From positions 1,256,609-1,320,608 of the forward strand of contig NZ_RRUE01000002.1 in assembly GCF_003892345.1 (NCBI RefSeq): 64,000 nt of DNA. The letters are read 5' to 3'. This DNA is from Lautropia dentalis (lineage in GTDB: Bacteria; Pseudomonadota; Gammaproteobacteria; Burkholderiales; Burkholderiaceae_E). The notes beneath the pieces are model-generated. The model had not been told where the DNA came from. It made no database searches and saw only the letters and a list, made by a program, of their open reading frames with translations. Shown here one piece after another: positions 9,093-19,600 of the stretch. The position numbers and the translations under genes were made by a program. The stretch's first letter is position 1. Each line of letters begins with the position of its first letter.

Positions 9093-9890
9093 ATGCGCTT
9101 CCAGATCCTCGGCTGCAGCGGTGGACTCGGTGGCTCGCCGAGAACGGCGGGCCAGGCAGGAAAACCGTTTCGCACATCCTCCTTCCTGCTGGACCAGGAC
9201 ATCCTCATCGACGCCGGTACCGGTGTCGAGGATCTCCCGGTGGATGAGCTGCGCCGTATCGATCACGTCTTTATCTCTCATTCGCATCTCGACCATATTT
9301 GCGCACTGCCGCTGATGCTCGACACCGTCGGCAGCAGTCGCGAGCGCCCCGTCACGGTCCATGCGCTGCCCGAGACCATCCACGCACTGAAGGCGCACAT
9401 CTTCAACTGGGTCATCTGGCCCGACTTCACCGAAATCCCGCACTTCGATCACCCCTGGATGGTCTACAGCCCGCTGCAGGTCGACAACCCCGTAACCATC
9501 GGTGGCCGAACCATCCGTCCCATCGGGGCCAACCACACCGTGCCGGCGCTGGGCTTTCACATCAGCTGCGAGCAGGGCAGCCTCGTCTATTCCGGTGATA
9601 CGCTGCCCAACGATGCATTCTGGCGTACCGTCAACGGCATTGCCGATCTGCGCTATCTCATTCTGGAAACCGCCTTTGCCAACCGGGAGCGGGATCTGGC
9701 CGTCACGGCCAAGCATCTGCACCCCATCCAGCTGGCCGAGGAGCTGAACCGGATGCGTGTCGATCCCCAGCTCTGCATCACTCACCTCAAACCCTCCGAC
9801 CGGGAACAGATCGCCCGCGAGATCGAAGCGTGGGCAGGGCGTTTCCAGCCGCGCATCCTGCAGACCGGGGACGTGCTCGACATCGACTGA
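9093..9890 (+). CDS. Metallo-beta-lactamase-fold 3',5'-cyclic-nucleotide phosphodiesterase
   Basis: 265 residues. The HSHLDHICALP motif is the HxHxDH metal site; LIDAGTG, GANHTVPALGF, LVYSGDT and the late LCITHLKP supply the remaining ligands. This arrangement is that of class II cyclic-AMP phosphodiesterases and related MBL hydrolases. The ATG at 9093 (MRFQILGCSGG) gives the expected short first strand. It lies 8 bp after the cyclase gene, so maker and breaker of the same second messenger appear to be co-expressed. Confidence 0.82.
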   Translation: MRFQILGCSGGLGGSPRTAGQAGKPFRTSSFLLDQDILIDAGTGVEDLPVDELRRIDHVFISHSHLDHICALPLMLDTVGSSRERPVTVHALPETIHALKAHIFNWVIWPDFTEIPHFDHPWMVYSPLQVDNPVTIGGRTIRPIGANHTVPALGFHISCEQGSLVYSGDTLPNDAFWRTVNGIADLRYLILETAFANRERDLAVTAKHLHPIQLAEELNRMRVDPQLCITHLKPSDREQIAREIEAWAGRFQPRILQTGDVLDID

Positions 9891-10284
9891 GGTGGGGAGC
9901 AACGCAGGGCGGCAAATCCATGGCACGTGCCATTCCCCCGCTCTCCGGCCGGAGCTGGCACCTGTGGGGGCTCTGCCATCCGGCCGGCGCGGGCACCAGC
10001 GGGGGCGCTGCCTGTATCAGGTCTGTTTGTATCAGGTCCGTTGTCAGCACCGGGTCAACAATGGGTCAGCACTGGGGCGGAGTCTGCGCGGGGATGAATG
10101 ATTCCACGACGTACCCTGTTGTCTTCCCGCCATCGGCCCGGACCGGCAACAGCCGCCCGTGCCGGCCGTTCATCCGCTGCCCCCTCAAAGATCGGCACGC
10201 TGCGCGCTAGCCTTGAAGCCATCGAGGATTCTGCGGCCCGGCCGCCTTGCCCTGCATGCCCAGGGGGACGAATGAATCCATGAC
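9891..10284. other. Intergenic region with short direct repeat
   Basis: About 390 bp with no convincing gene. It contains a close direct repeat, TGTATCAGGTCTGT then TGTATCAGGTCCGT, at about 10012-10041, and ends with copy 2 of the dispersed intergenic element. Confidence 0.5.
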
Positions 10285-10286
10285 AT
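10228..10286. repeat. Dispersed intergenic element, copy 2
   Basis: TTCTGCGGCCCGGCCGCCTT ... GGGGACGAATGAATCCATGACA; matches 1073-1190 at both ends and 30743-30841 at its right end. Immediately upstream of the pilin accessory gene. Confidence 0.55.
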
Positions 10287-11904
10287 GCGCCACCTCTGCC
10301 CACGGAACGAGGATTCGACCCCGATGCAGCCGCAAAGCCCTTCATCGTCTGCCATGCCTTTCGCACCCGCGGCACCGGCCACATCGGCCGATGCTGCCTC
10401 CGGCACCGGCACCGGCACCGGCACCGGCACCGGCATTGGCACCGGCGCTTCGGCCGATGTTTTCCCTTCGGGGGTACCTGCAGCCGGTTCGCTTCCGTCC
10501 GTAGCCGCAACGGCTGTTGCGCCGATGGGGGGGCGCCCCGAGGCGGGCATCATCGATACCCGCTGGGTCGGCACCGGCGTGGTCATGTCGGACAGCATGC
10601 GTGCCGATACCGGCAACAACCCGTTCGTCACCTCGCCCCAGCCGCTGCCGGATGTGGATCCGGCCGCGCAGCCCTGGATCGATACCCAGATCGGTGGTCT
10701 GTCGCCGCTGGAGGAAGACGACACGGACGGGCAGGGGATGGACCCATTCACGGCCTCGCCCGCTTCCCGGGGGGGACGCACTTCCCGCGCCTCGCGTGCG
10801 CCCTGGATTGCAGGGGCGTCCTTGGGGGCGGGAGATTCCATGGCGGGGAACATGCCCATGGGCGCTGGCATGTCCATGGTACCGGGGCCTTCAATGTCAT
10901 CGGAGCCTGCCGGTTTCGTGGGTGACGATACCCGCTGGCAGCCACCCCGGCGCACCGGTGGCGTGGTGTCTGGGGTTGCGTCCACCAGCGATGATGCCGG
11001 TGCCGGCGTGAGTGCTGGTGCAGGAGCTGCGGCTGGTGCCGGGGCGGGAACTGGTGCTGGCGATGGGGTTGGCATCGGGGTTGGCATCGGGGCCGGAGGC
11101 GCCGGCCCCCGCCGCCAGAAACTTCCCTGGCGCGACAGCTGGCGGGGGCAGGCCCTGCGCGCCCGTTTCGTCGCGGCCGGATGCCATCTGAGCCTGTCGG
11201 TGCTGATCGCCTGCCTGGTGCTGGTGCTGGTGTATGCCTTCTGGTATGCCGGGCCGCTGGCGGCTGTGGCCGGGGTGGGCACCATTCTCGTGCTGCTGCT
11301 GGCGGTGGATGTCAGCCTTGGGCCGATCATGACGTTTCTGGTCTTCGACCGCCGCAAGAAGAGCCTGCCGGCCGATCTGGCGCTGATAGGCGTCATGCAG
11401 CTGGCAGCCCTGGGCTATGGCCTGCACACGGTGGAGGCAGGGCGGCCGCATTATCTGGTGTTCGTGAAGGACCGCTTCGAGGCTGTGTCGAAGGCCGACC
11501 TGCAGGCCGAAGACCTGCAGAAGGCTGCCGGTAATCCCGCTGCCGCAACGGCGCTGCTGGGACCGGTCTGGGCAGCCGCCAAACCGCCTGCCGACGAAAA
11601 GGCCCGTCAGGACGTGCTGATGGAATCGGCCCTCGGCGGCCGCGACCTGCAGCATTTTCCGCAGTGGTACGAGTCGCTGGACAACCAGCGGGACGGTGTG
11701 AAAAACCGCGCCCTCGACCTCGACACGCTGCGCAGGCTGAATTCGGACGGCCTGACCGTGCTGGATGAGGCCATCCGCGACAGCGGCCTGTCACAGGCGC
11801 AGATCGGCTATCTGCCGCTCAAGGGCGAGGAAAGCGATGCCAGCGTGCTGGTCTCGCGCGAAGATGGCCACGTGATCACCATCCTGCCGCTCAAGCCCTG
11901 GTAA
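10285..11904 (+). CDS. Type IV pilin accessory protein, TfpX/TfpZ-like, with long N-terminal extension
   Basis: 539 residues as called. The C-terminal ~250 residues match the TfpX/TfpZ family, inner-membrane proteins needed for assembly or stability of particular type IV pilins: LRARFVAAGCHLSLSVLIAC, further membrane helices, LLLLAVDVSLGPIMTFLVFD, RPHYLVFVKDRFEAVSKADL. Ahead of it lie about 290 residues of Gly/Ala/Pro/Ser-rich sequence with GTGTGT and AGAGAG runs. The family is normally about 240 aa and starts near the first helix. The ATG at 10324 is an alternative start; a much later start is possible. No pilin gene is adjacent. Confidence 0.78.
   Translation: MRHLCPRNEDSTPMQPQSPSSSAMPFAPAAPATSADAASGTGTGTGTGTGIGTGASADVFPSGVPAAGSLPSVAATAVAPMGGRPEAGIIDTRWVGTGVVMSDSMRADTGNNPFVTSPQPLPDVDPAAQPWIDTQIGGLSPLEEDDTDGQGMDPFTASPASRGGRTSRASRAPWIAGASLGAGDSMAGNMPMGAGMSMVPGPSMSSEPAGFVGDDTRWQPPRRTGGVVSGVASTSDDAGAGVSAGAGAAAGAGAGTGAGDGVGIGVGIGAGGAGPRRQKLPWRDSWRGQALRARFVAAGCHLSLSVLIACLVLVLVYAFWYAGPLAAVAGVGTILVLLLAVDVSLGPIMTFLVFDRRKKSLPADLALIGVMQLAALGYGLHTVEAGRPHYLVFVKDRFEAVSKADLQAEDLQKAAGNPAAATALLGPVWAAAKPPADEKARQDVLMESALGGRDLQHFPQWYESLDNQRDGVKNRALDLDTLRRLNSDGLTVLDEAIRDSGLSQAQIGYLPLKGEESDASVLVSREDGHVITILPLKPW
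10401..10446 (+). repeat. GGCACC hexanucleotide repeat
   Basis: About seven near-perfect units of CGGCAC in the coding sequence, encoding alternating Gly-Thr. Because the unit is six bases, gain or loss of units would keep the frame. Confidence 0.8.
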
Positions 11905-12120
11905 CGTTCAGCGGGACATCTCATCTGCCACTCAGGCCCTGGTAACACCTGCAGGGAAAACCTGCCGGCGCATCAACCTGTATCTGGCACGGGGGATGGC
12001 ACCCGGCCTGCTGTTTCCTGATCCTGCCATCTGAAGCCGTATCCTGGCTGGATGGGGCTGTTCCGGGGGGCCATCCGGGCAGCGCGCTGTTTTCTCTGGC
12101 TGCCACCAGCGTTTGTGCCG

Positions 12121-12780
12121 CTATCCGCGCCCGGCCGCCGCCACCAGCGCCCGCGCCGCCGCTCCCACATCGCCCTGCCCGAACAGGGATCCGATCACGG
12201 CAGCGGCATCGGCCCCGGCTGCCAGTACCGTGCCGATATTGCCTGCATCGATCCCCCCGATGCCCACCAGCGGCAGTCCCAGTTGCAATGCGCGCACCTG
12301 ACCGAACAGGTCCAGCGATGCCCGCCGCGCCAGCGGCTTGGTCCCCGAGGCAAACAGCGCTCCGAACGCCAGATAATCGGCCACCGGCGCCAGTGCCTGC
12401 GCCCGCGCCACACTGGCATAGCACGACACGCCGATCAGTGCTTCCGGCCCCAGCGCCCGGCGGGCTTCGGCAATGTCGCCATCGTCCTCGCCCAGATGCA
12501 CGGCCCCGATGCCCAGGGCCGCGGCCAGCGGCCAGTCATCGTTGACGATCAGCAGTGCATCGTGCTGCGCACACAGGGCCTTCAGCGCCTGCAGCTGCTC
12601 GCGCCGTTGCGTCGCCGGGGCGTGCTTCTGCCGGTACTGCATGATCCTGATGCCGGCCTCCAGCGCTGCCGCCACATCCTGCAGCAGCCGGGCCGTGTCG
12701 GGCTGCTCGGCCGTGATGCCATACACACCATGGATGCGCGCACGCAGCGGGGAAGGGGGGAATGAAGGGGCAGTGGTCAC
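12121..12780 (-). CDS. thiE: Thiamine-phosphate synthase
   Basis: 219 residues. ThiE joins HMP pyrophosphate and the thiazole phosphate to give thiamine phosphate. Family blocks in order: IMQYRQKHA (pyrophosphate-binding lysine), LLIVNDDWPLAAALGIGAVH and LGEDDGD (Mg-binding aspartates), LIGVSCYAS, FASGTKPLARR and LVGIGGIDAGN (TIM-barrel phosphate-binding loop). Translation appears to start at GTG. A lone gene on the minus strand, convergent with the pilin accessory gene and divergent from pilG; the 216-bp gap at 11905-12120 has no gene. Confidence 0.93.
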   Translation of the reverse strand: MTTAPSFPPSPLRARIHGVYGITAEQPDTARLLQDVAAALEAGIRIMQYRQKHAPATQRREQLQALKALCAQHDALLIVNDDWPLAAALGIGAVHLGEDDGDIAEARRALGPEALIGVSCYASVARAQALAPVADYLAFGALFASGTKPLARRASLDLFGQVRALQLGLPLVGIGGIDAGNIGTVLAAGADAAAVIGSLFGQGDVGAAARALVAAAGRG

Positions 12781-13035
12781 TGGATTTTCCGGAATGGGGA
12801 GTACGTGGGGAATGAACGCATCTTAGCCTGTATCAACATACATCGCACCCACTGCATCCAGGCATTCACCCGTCCACACCAGACAGCGCGAAATCCACAC
12901 CGTCAACCACTGGTCCGGCACCATGGCGGGCTCGTCGGAGATGGGGCGCGGCCCGTGACATTCTTCCCTTTAATAGCCGGAAGTGACCGATGAGCCGTCC
13001 GCCATGGGTCTGTGAACTGTACTTGAGGGCAGGAA

Positions 13036-13461
13036 ATGAACGGCAGCAACAGTATCGCCGGCTTGACGGTGATGGTGATCGACGACAGCAACACCATCCG
13101 TCGCAGTGCGGAGATCTTTCTGAAACAGGCCGGCTGCGTGGTGGTGCTGGCCGAGAATGGTTTCGATGCACTGGCCAAATTGTCCGATCACGGGCCGGAC
13201 ATCGTCTTCTGCGATGTGCTGATGCCGCGTCTGGACGGCTACCAGACATGCGCACTCATCAAAAAGAGCCCGCGCTTTCGCAATACCCCGGTCATCATGC
13301 TCTCGAGCAAGGACGGTCTGTTCGACCGGGCCCGTGGCCGCCTGGTCGGTTCGGAAGAATATCTGACCAAACCGTTCACGAAGGACAGCCTGCTCAAATG
13401 CGTGCAGGAGCACAGCCGCCGTTCCGAACCGGAGCTGGTCACGGCAACCATGCCCCAGTGA
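13036..13461 (+). CDS. pilG: Twitching motility response regulator PilG
   Basis: 141-residue single-domain receiver. VIDDSNTIRRSAEIFLKQAG is the acidic pocket, DIVFCDVLMPRLDGYQTC holds the phosphoacceptor aspartate and LTKPFTKDSL the conserved lysine. In the Pil-Chp pathway PilG receives phosphate from ChpA and promotes pilus extension and, in Pseudomonas, adenylate cyclase activity. First gene of a five-gene cluster; the 255 bp upstream (12781-13035) should contain the promoter, though I cannot name its boxes. Confidence 0.94.
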   Translation: MNGSNSIAGLTVMVIDDSNTIRRSAEIFLKQAGCVVVLAENGFDALAKLSDHGPDIVFCDVLMPRLDGYQTCALIKKSPRFRNTPVIMLSSKDGLFDRARGRLVGSEEYLTKPFTKDSLLKCVQEHSRRSEPELVTATMPQ

Positions 13462-13482
13462 GGGCAGGGGGGAGAAGACAGC

Positions 13483-13869
13483 ATGAACGCGCTGACTGCA
13501 CGCAAGATTCTGATCGTTGACGATTCGCCCACCGAGCGCTTTTTCCTGGCCTCGGTGCTGGTGAAGGAAGGTTATGAGGTCATCACGGCCGAGAATGGTG
13601 ATGAGGCGCTCGAAAAGGTCCAGGCAGAACGTCCGTCGGTGGTGATCATGGACGTGGTCATGCCCGGCAGGAGTGGCTTCCAGGCCACCCGCGCCATTGC
13701 CCGGGACCCTGCCATGAAGGATGTGCACGTCATCCTGTGTACCAGCAAGAACGCCGAGAGCGACCGGATCTGGGGCCTGCGCCAGGGCGCACGCGACTAC
13801 ATCGTCAAGCCGGTGGAGCCGGACGTGCTGCTCTCGAAGATCTCCAGCCTGGCCATGGAGGAGCAGTGA
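13483..13869 (+). CDS. pilH: Twitching motility response regulator PilH
   Basis: 128-residue single-domain receiver 21 bp after pilG. ILIVDDSPTERFFLASVLVK, then VVIMDVVMPGRSGFQ with the phosphorylated aspartate, then DYIVKPVEPD. PilH is the second output of ChpA, linked to pilus retraction or to draining phosphate. The order after pilG separates the two similar regulators. Confidence 0.93.
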   Translation: MNALTARKILIVDDSPTERFFLASVLVKEGYEVITAENGDEALEKVQAERPSVVIMDVVMPGRSGFQATRAIARDPAMKDVHVILCTSKNAESDRIWGLRQGARDYIVKPVEPDVLLSKISSLAMEEQ

Positions 13870-13870
13870 C

Positions 13871-14404
13871 ATGAGCGTGACCGAAGCCGTGGGCCATGCC
13901 CAGCATGCCGCGCAGACGGCCGGTACGGCTGCACCGCAGTCTGCCGCGGGCAGTTCCGCCTCATCCTCGCATCTGGCCCTGATGGTGGGTGAGGACCGCT
14001 ATCTGGTCGATCTGGCCGAGGCCGGCGAGATCGTGCCGGTGCCACCGTCGTCGATCCAGCAGGTGCCGCTGACCCGCGACTGGTTCCTCGGTGTGGTGAA
14101 CGTGCGCGGTGCGCTCTTCACGGTGGTCGATCTGGCCCGTTTCATGGGTGGCAGCTTCACGCCACTCTCCAAGGAGTCGCGCCTGCTGACGATGTCGCCG
14201 GCCCTGGCCTTCAATGCCACGCTGGTCGTGACCCGCATGCTCGGCCTGCGCAACAGCGCCACCATGACGCCGCTCGACGAAAAGCCCGCCCTCGACAAGC
14301 CGTGGCTGACCGAGCTTTACCGCGACGGTGAAGGGCAGATCTGGCGCCGCCTGAATCTTTCCAAACTGGTTGCAGCTTCTGCCTTCCTGATGGTGGGCCG
14401 CTGA
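13871..14404 (+). CDS. pilI: Twitching motility CheW-like adaptor PilI
   Basis: 177 residues, starting one base after the pilH stop. A CheW fold is visible from about residue 38 ([40 protein letters not shown], the signature of the receptor/kinase coupling surface). It links the receptor PilJ to the kinase ChpA at the membrane. The first ~35 residues are a disordered Ala/Ser-rich tail. Confidence 0.92.
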   Translation: MSVTEAVGHAQHAAQTAGTAAPQSAAGSSASSSHLALMVGEDRYLVDLAEAGEIVPVPPSSIQQVPLTRDWFLGVVNVRGALFTVVDLARFMGGSFTPLSKESRLLTMSPALAFNATLVVTRMLGLRNSATMTPLDEKPALDKPWLTELYRDGEGQIWRRLNLSKLVAASAFLMVGR

Positions 14405-14424
14405 CAAGAACAAGGATAGGGGAA

Positions 14425-16599
14425 ATGTCCGCTTTGACCTCGTCACCGGTGTCTGCAGGCGCCACGCCGGCCAACGGCCCGACACCATCATCGTCCCAGG
14501 CAACCAGAGCCGCACACGCCCGCGCGCGTGTGCGGCCCACGCCCCTGCTGGGCCGGCTGAACCTGAAGGCCCAGTCGGTCATTCTGCTGGGTGCGCTGGC
14601 AGCGACCGTGGGGGTGGCCGTGTCGCTGAGCGTCTACGAGCGCCAGCAGGACCGTACCCAGGCCATGCAGAACGAGGTGGTGGGCGACACGCTGATGCAC
14701 TCGCAGCGCCTGGCCAAGGCGGCCAACATGGCGGTGCGCGGCAACGTGCAGGCCTATGGCCAGCTCACCAGCAGCCGCGATTATCTGTCGGGTGCCGTGA
14801 GCGCGCTGGAAAATGGCGGTGACGTGGGGCGTTTCCATGTGCCGCCGCTGCCCGACAAACTGGATGCCGAGGCACGCCGTTTCGGGACGGCCTGGGCCGA
14901 TGTGTCGCCATCGGTGGATTCCCTGATCGAATACCAGCCCGTGCTGGTGCGCTTTGCCGAACTGGTCAATGAGATCTCGGCCGTGGACCGGGACCTGCGC
15001 GCCGCCCAGCATGCGGCCGCGGCCAATCTGCGCGAGGGCAGCAGCAGTGTGCCCGACCAGTTGCTGTTTGCCAGACTCAGCAGCCAGCGTCGCACCATCA
15101 TGGGGGAAATCCTGCGCATGCATGGCAACGGCGCCTACGACGGACGTGATGCCGTGGCGCTGGCCGATGCCATCGAGAATTTCGCCGTGACCGTGGAAAC
15201 GGCGCTGAACGGGGATTTCTCGCGCCAGACCAGTGCCATCCGCAATGCCGAGGCGCGCGAGGGGCTGCGCAGGGCACAGCCGCTGGCCAACCAGTTCGTG
15301 AAGCTGGCGCTGGAGGCGCAAAAAGCGCTGCCCGCCCTGCAGCAGGCCCGCCATGCGGGGCTGGACGTATTCAACAAGAGCGATGAGCTGACGCAGACCG
15401 CCAATGCGCTGCGTTCGATGCTGGTGGAAGGGCGCAATGTGCAGTCGTCGGTACAGTGGGCCATTCTGGGCTTTGCCTCGGCGGCCGTGCTGTCGCTGCT
15501 GCTGCTGTGCAAGGCCTATTACGACGACTCCAAGCTGCAGGCCGACCGCTCGATCGACAAGCGTCTGGAGGCCGAGCGTCTGGAGCAGGAAGCCAGCCGC
15601 ATCAACGACCAGAACCAGGCCGCCATTCTGCGCCTGATGAATGAGCTGCAGAAAGTGGCCGACGGCGACCTCACCGTGCAGGCCACCGTGTCCGACGACA
15701 TCACCGGTGCCATTGCCGACTCCATCAACTACACGGTGGAAGAGCTGCGCAGCTTGGTGGGCCGGATCAACCGCACCGCGGCCGCCGTCGCCGAGGCGTC
15801 GGCCAGTGCGCAGGTGACGGCCTCGCACCTGCAGGCCGTGAGCGAGCAACAGTCGCGCGAAATCCGTGAAACCGGCGAGGCCGTGCTGAACATGGCCGCG
15901 CAGATCAAGCAGGTCTCGGCCTCTGCCTCGGAATCGGCCGAGGTGGCCCGCCAGTCGCTGTCGGCCGCCAGCCGTGGCCGCGATGCGGTGCAGAACGCCA
16001 TTGCCGGCATGGGCGGCATTCGCGAGCAGATCCAGGACACCGCCAAACGCATCAAGCGGCTGGGTGAATCCAGCCAGGAAATCGGCGAGATCGTGGAGCT
16101 GATTTCCAACATCACCGAACAGACCAACGTGCTGGCCCTGAACGCCGCCATTCAGGCCGCATCGGCCGGGGAGGCCGGTCGCGGCTTCACGGTGGTGGCC
16201 GAAGAGGTGCAGCGCCTGGCCGAGCGTTCGGCCGAGGCGACCCGGCAGATTTCCGCGCTGGTCAAGGCCATCCAGACCGACACGCACGACGCCGTGGCCG
16301 CCATGGAACGCAGCACGCAGGGTGTGGTGCGCGGGGCCAAGCTGTCGGATGAGGCCGGCATGGCGCTGATCGGCATCGGTCAGGTGTCGCAGGAACTGGC
16401 CGATCTGATCATGCGCATCTCGCGCACCACCGAAAACCAGGCCGCCTCGGCCTCGTCGGTGGCGCAGAGCATCCAGCGCATTCTGCTGGTCAACAGCCAG
16501 ACCAACGAAGGCACGCAACAGACGGCGGGCTCGATTCTGCAGCTCTCGGAACTGGCGCGTGAACTCAAGAATTCGGTGGCCCGCTTCCGGGTGGGTTGA
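14425..16599 (+). CDS. pilJ: Twitching motility chemoreceptor PilJ
   Basis: 724 residues. Membrane segments at about 52-70 ([20 protein letters not shown]) and about 345-365 flank a helical periplasmic PilJ sensor. A HAMP-like stretch follows, then a long coiled-coil signalling domain with the kinase-contact tip [20 protein letters not shown] and [20 protein letters not shown]. PilJ is thought to sense pilus or surface contact and set ChpA activity. Length and context fit the family well. Confidence 0.95.
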   Translation: MSALTSSPVSAGATPANGPTPSSSQATRAAHARARVRPTPLLGRLNLKAQSVILLGALAATVGVAVSLSVYERQQDRTQAMQNEVVGDTLMHSQRLAKAANMAVRGNVQAYGQLTSSRDYLSGAVSALENGGDVGRFHVPPLPDKLDAEARRFGTAWADVSPSVDSLIEYQPVLVRFAELVNEISAVDRDLRAAQHAAAANLREGSSSVPDQLLFARLSSQRRTIMGEILRMHGNGAYDGRDAVALADAIENFAVTVETALNGDFSRQTSAIRNAEAREGLRRAQPLANQFVKLALEAQKALPALQQARHAGLDVFNKSDELTQTANALRSMLVEGRNVQSSVQWAILGFASAAVLSLLLLCKAYYDDSKLQADRSIDKRLEAERLEQEASRINDQNQAAILRLMNELQKVADGDLTVQATVSDDITGAIADSINYTVEELRSLVGRINRTAAAVAEASASAQVTASHLQAVSEQQSREIRETGEAVLNMAAQIKQVSASASESAEVARQSLSAASRGRDAVQNAIAGMGGIREQIQDTAKRIKRLGESSQEIGEIVELISNITEQTNVLALNAAIQAASAGEAGRGFTVVAEEVQRLAERSAEATRQISALVKAIQTDTHDAVAAMERSTQGVVRGAKLSDEAGMALIGIGQVSQELADLIMRISRTTENQAASASSVAQSIQRILLVNSQTNEGTQQTAGSILQLSELARELKNSVARFRVG

Positions 16600-16667
16600 G
16601 AAATGCAGGACCAGCGCCTTTCCGGATGGGCCGGCGGCGCACAGTTTGATTGGAAAAGGGTGACCGG

Positions 16668-19600
16668 GTGGAACACAGCAACAACATTGACATGATGACC
16701 CTGTCCTGGACGGTGCCAGAGATCCGGGAATCGCTGCAGCATGTTGCGCAGGCACTGGATGAGCTGCTGGCCAGCCCGCACAGCCAGGACGCCATCAAGC
16801 GTGCACGCCTGCATCTGCACCAGACGCACGGGGCGCTGCAGGTGGCCGACCTGCCGGGCGTGACCATGCTGACCGACGAGGCCGAGCAGGTGATGATGGC
16901 CTTCGAGGCCGGTACCGTACATCCGGATGCGCAGAACATCGCCACGCTCAAGCAGGTGCTGCGCGCCGTGGTCGAATATCTGGAGGACATGCAGGCCAGC
17001 GGCGTGATGGTGCCGGCGCTGGTGCTGTATCCGTATTACCGCGATCTGGTCGGGGTGCGCAAGGTGCTGCAGCCCGACCCGACCGTGCTGTTCGACATCG
17101 ATCTGGACCGCTCGCTGCCGGCTGCCGTGCGTGCGCAGCTCTCCAACGCCCCCGACCGCGAGGAGCGTGCCCAGCACGCGGCGCGTTATTTCGAGCGTGC
17201 ACTGCCGGCGCTGATTCGTGGTGAAAACGTGGTGGCGGCCGTCGATGCCCTGCACGAAGCCATGGCCCGCCTGCTGCGTTACCAGCCGCATGCAGGTGCA
17301 CGCCTGTTCTACTGGCTGTCGTATGCACTGATCGACGGCATCAAACATGGTGCCCTGAAGGTCGACCTGGCCACCCGCCGGGCCGTGGGGCGCATCAACA
17401 TCCAGAACCGCCACTTGTTCACCGGACAGGCCGAGGTGCCGGCCCAGTTCATCAAGGAACTGCTCCTGCTGCTGGCCCAGGCCGGTGCGGGCTCGCCGGC
17501 CATCGACGAGGTGCGCCGGCATTTCCATCTGGACGTGCTGGTGCCCGCCGGTTACGACCGGCCGCGTTACGGCCTGGCCGATCCGGGAACCCTGCACGCA
17601 GCCCGCGAGGCGCTGACGCAGATTCACCGTTCGTGGGAAAAGATTGCCGGCGGCACGCAGGGCGAAGAGCAGGCCTTTGCCGACGCCGTCACCACCCTGA
17701 ACCGCGCGCTGGCCCAGACCCCTTACGCCGGGCTGGGCATGCTGGGCAGGACGCTGGCCACCATGCCGCAGGCGCTGGGCAGCGTGGAAGGGCGCGTGCG
17801 CGAAATGCTGGCCATCGAGGTGGCCACCGCCGTGCTGTTCATGGAAGAAGCGCTGGCCGGTGCGCTGCGTTCGAACCCGTCGTATGACGACCGGGCGCAG
17901 GAACTGGCCACCCGCATCAGCAGCCTGCTGGCCCATCCGGAGACGTTCGACCCCACGCCGCTGCCCTGGCTGGTGGCGCTGTCGAGCCAGGCGTCCGAAC
18001 GGATGACCCAGTCGGCCTTCGTGGGTGAACTCAAGCACAACCTGAGCACCTGCGAACAGGCTCTGGACGATTATTTCCGGGATGAGACCGCCGTGTCGCG
18101 GCTGGAAGGTGTCGAACCGCTGCTGCTGGAAACGGCCGCCGTGTTCACGCTGCTGGAATTTCGCGATGCCGCCACGGCCTGCCGCGACATCATCCGCCAG
18201 GTCGATGATGTGGTGCATGCCCGCGTGTCGCTGGACGATGCTCGCCGTCGTCGGCTGGCCGATGGCGTGAGTTCGGTGGGCTTCTTCGTCGAAACCCTGC
18301 TGCAGTCCGAAGGGCGTGCCCGCCGCTTCCGCTTCGATGAAGCCCGTGGCATGCTGTTCGAGGACATGTCGCTGCCGCTGGTGGCCGAAGAAACCGTGGC
18401 GGAAGAGGGCGTACCGGAAGGGCTGTCGCTGGCCGACGCCGCCGATGGTTCGCGCGCCGCGGCCGATCAGGCTGCGCCGGATACCTCTGCCGCCGATGCT
18501 GCGGCAGCCGATGCAGCCCTGGCGGTTGCCGCTGCCACGGAACCGGTTGCGCAGGCGCCAGCCGCCCGGATGACCGGTGTCACCGAAGATGCAGCGCCTG
18601 CCATGCATGGCATGGTTGCGGCAGAAATGACTGCTGCCGGGACTGTGGCCGCAGGTACGGTTGCTGCAGGCCTGGTGGCCGAAGATGTGTTTGCTGCTGC
18701 GGCGGCAACGGATACTGCGGCCACTGTGCAGGTTCCCGCTGCTGCGGAAACCGCGGCAGAGCCCGCTCCGGTCGAATCCACCGAACCCGCACTGCCCGAA
18801 GGCGTGCTGGAAGACGGCAGCGTGGAACTGTCGCCCGACGAGGCCGAGCTGCACGAAATCTTCATGATGGAAGCCACCGAGGTGCTGGATGCCATCGCCG
18901 AAAATCTGGTGATCGTGCGTCGCGCCCCGGATGACCGCGAGGCGATGACCACCATCCGCCGCGGTTTCCACACGCTCAAGGGCTCCAGCCGCATGGTGGG
19001 CCTCGATGCCTTCGGCGAAGCCGCCTGGGCCTTCGAGCAGATGATGAACCACTGGCTGGCCGAGGACAGGGACGGAACACCCGCCCTGTTCGAGTTGATC
19101 GGTGAGGGGGCCGACTTTTTCCGCCGCTGGGCCGAACAGCTGCAGGTGGCGCCGCGCCGCGTGCTGGATGCCAGCCTGCTGGTGGCCCGCTGCAACGCCT
19201 TCCCGGACAAGCCGGCCGCAGTGGAAAAATCCGCCGTCACCGAAAAACCGGCCGCTCCCCAGCCCGCCGTGGTACAACCTGCCGTTGCCCAGGAACCTGC
19301 GCCGGAGCAGGCCGATCTGCCCGTGGCAGAACAGGCCGACCTGTCCGCCCTTGGCATGGATGCGGCCGATCCGTTCGGCTCGGGCGACCTGTCGGTGGAT
19401 GGCGCGCTGAACCCGGATGACGAATCCCTGCCCACGCTGGACCTCGACAACGCCCTGAACCTGGGCGATGGCCCGTCCGGCGACCTGACGCTGGGTGATG
19501 CATCATCCATGTCGTTTGATGGCGAATCATCGGCAGAATTCGATGAGATTTCGCTGGATTCCGACGTGCCGGCAGACATGCCTGTCGTGGCCAAGGACGA

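Noticed and set aside
14488..16755. Open frame of 755 codons opposite pilJ
   Set aside because: Antisense of the methyl-accepting domain, His/Gly/Arg-rich, no start signal.
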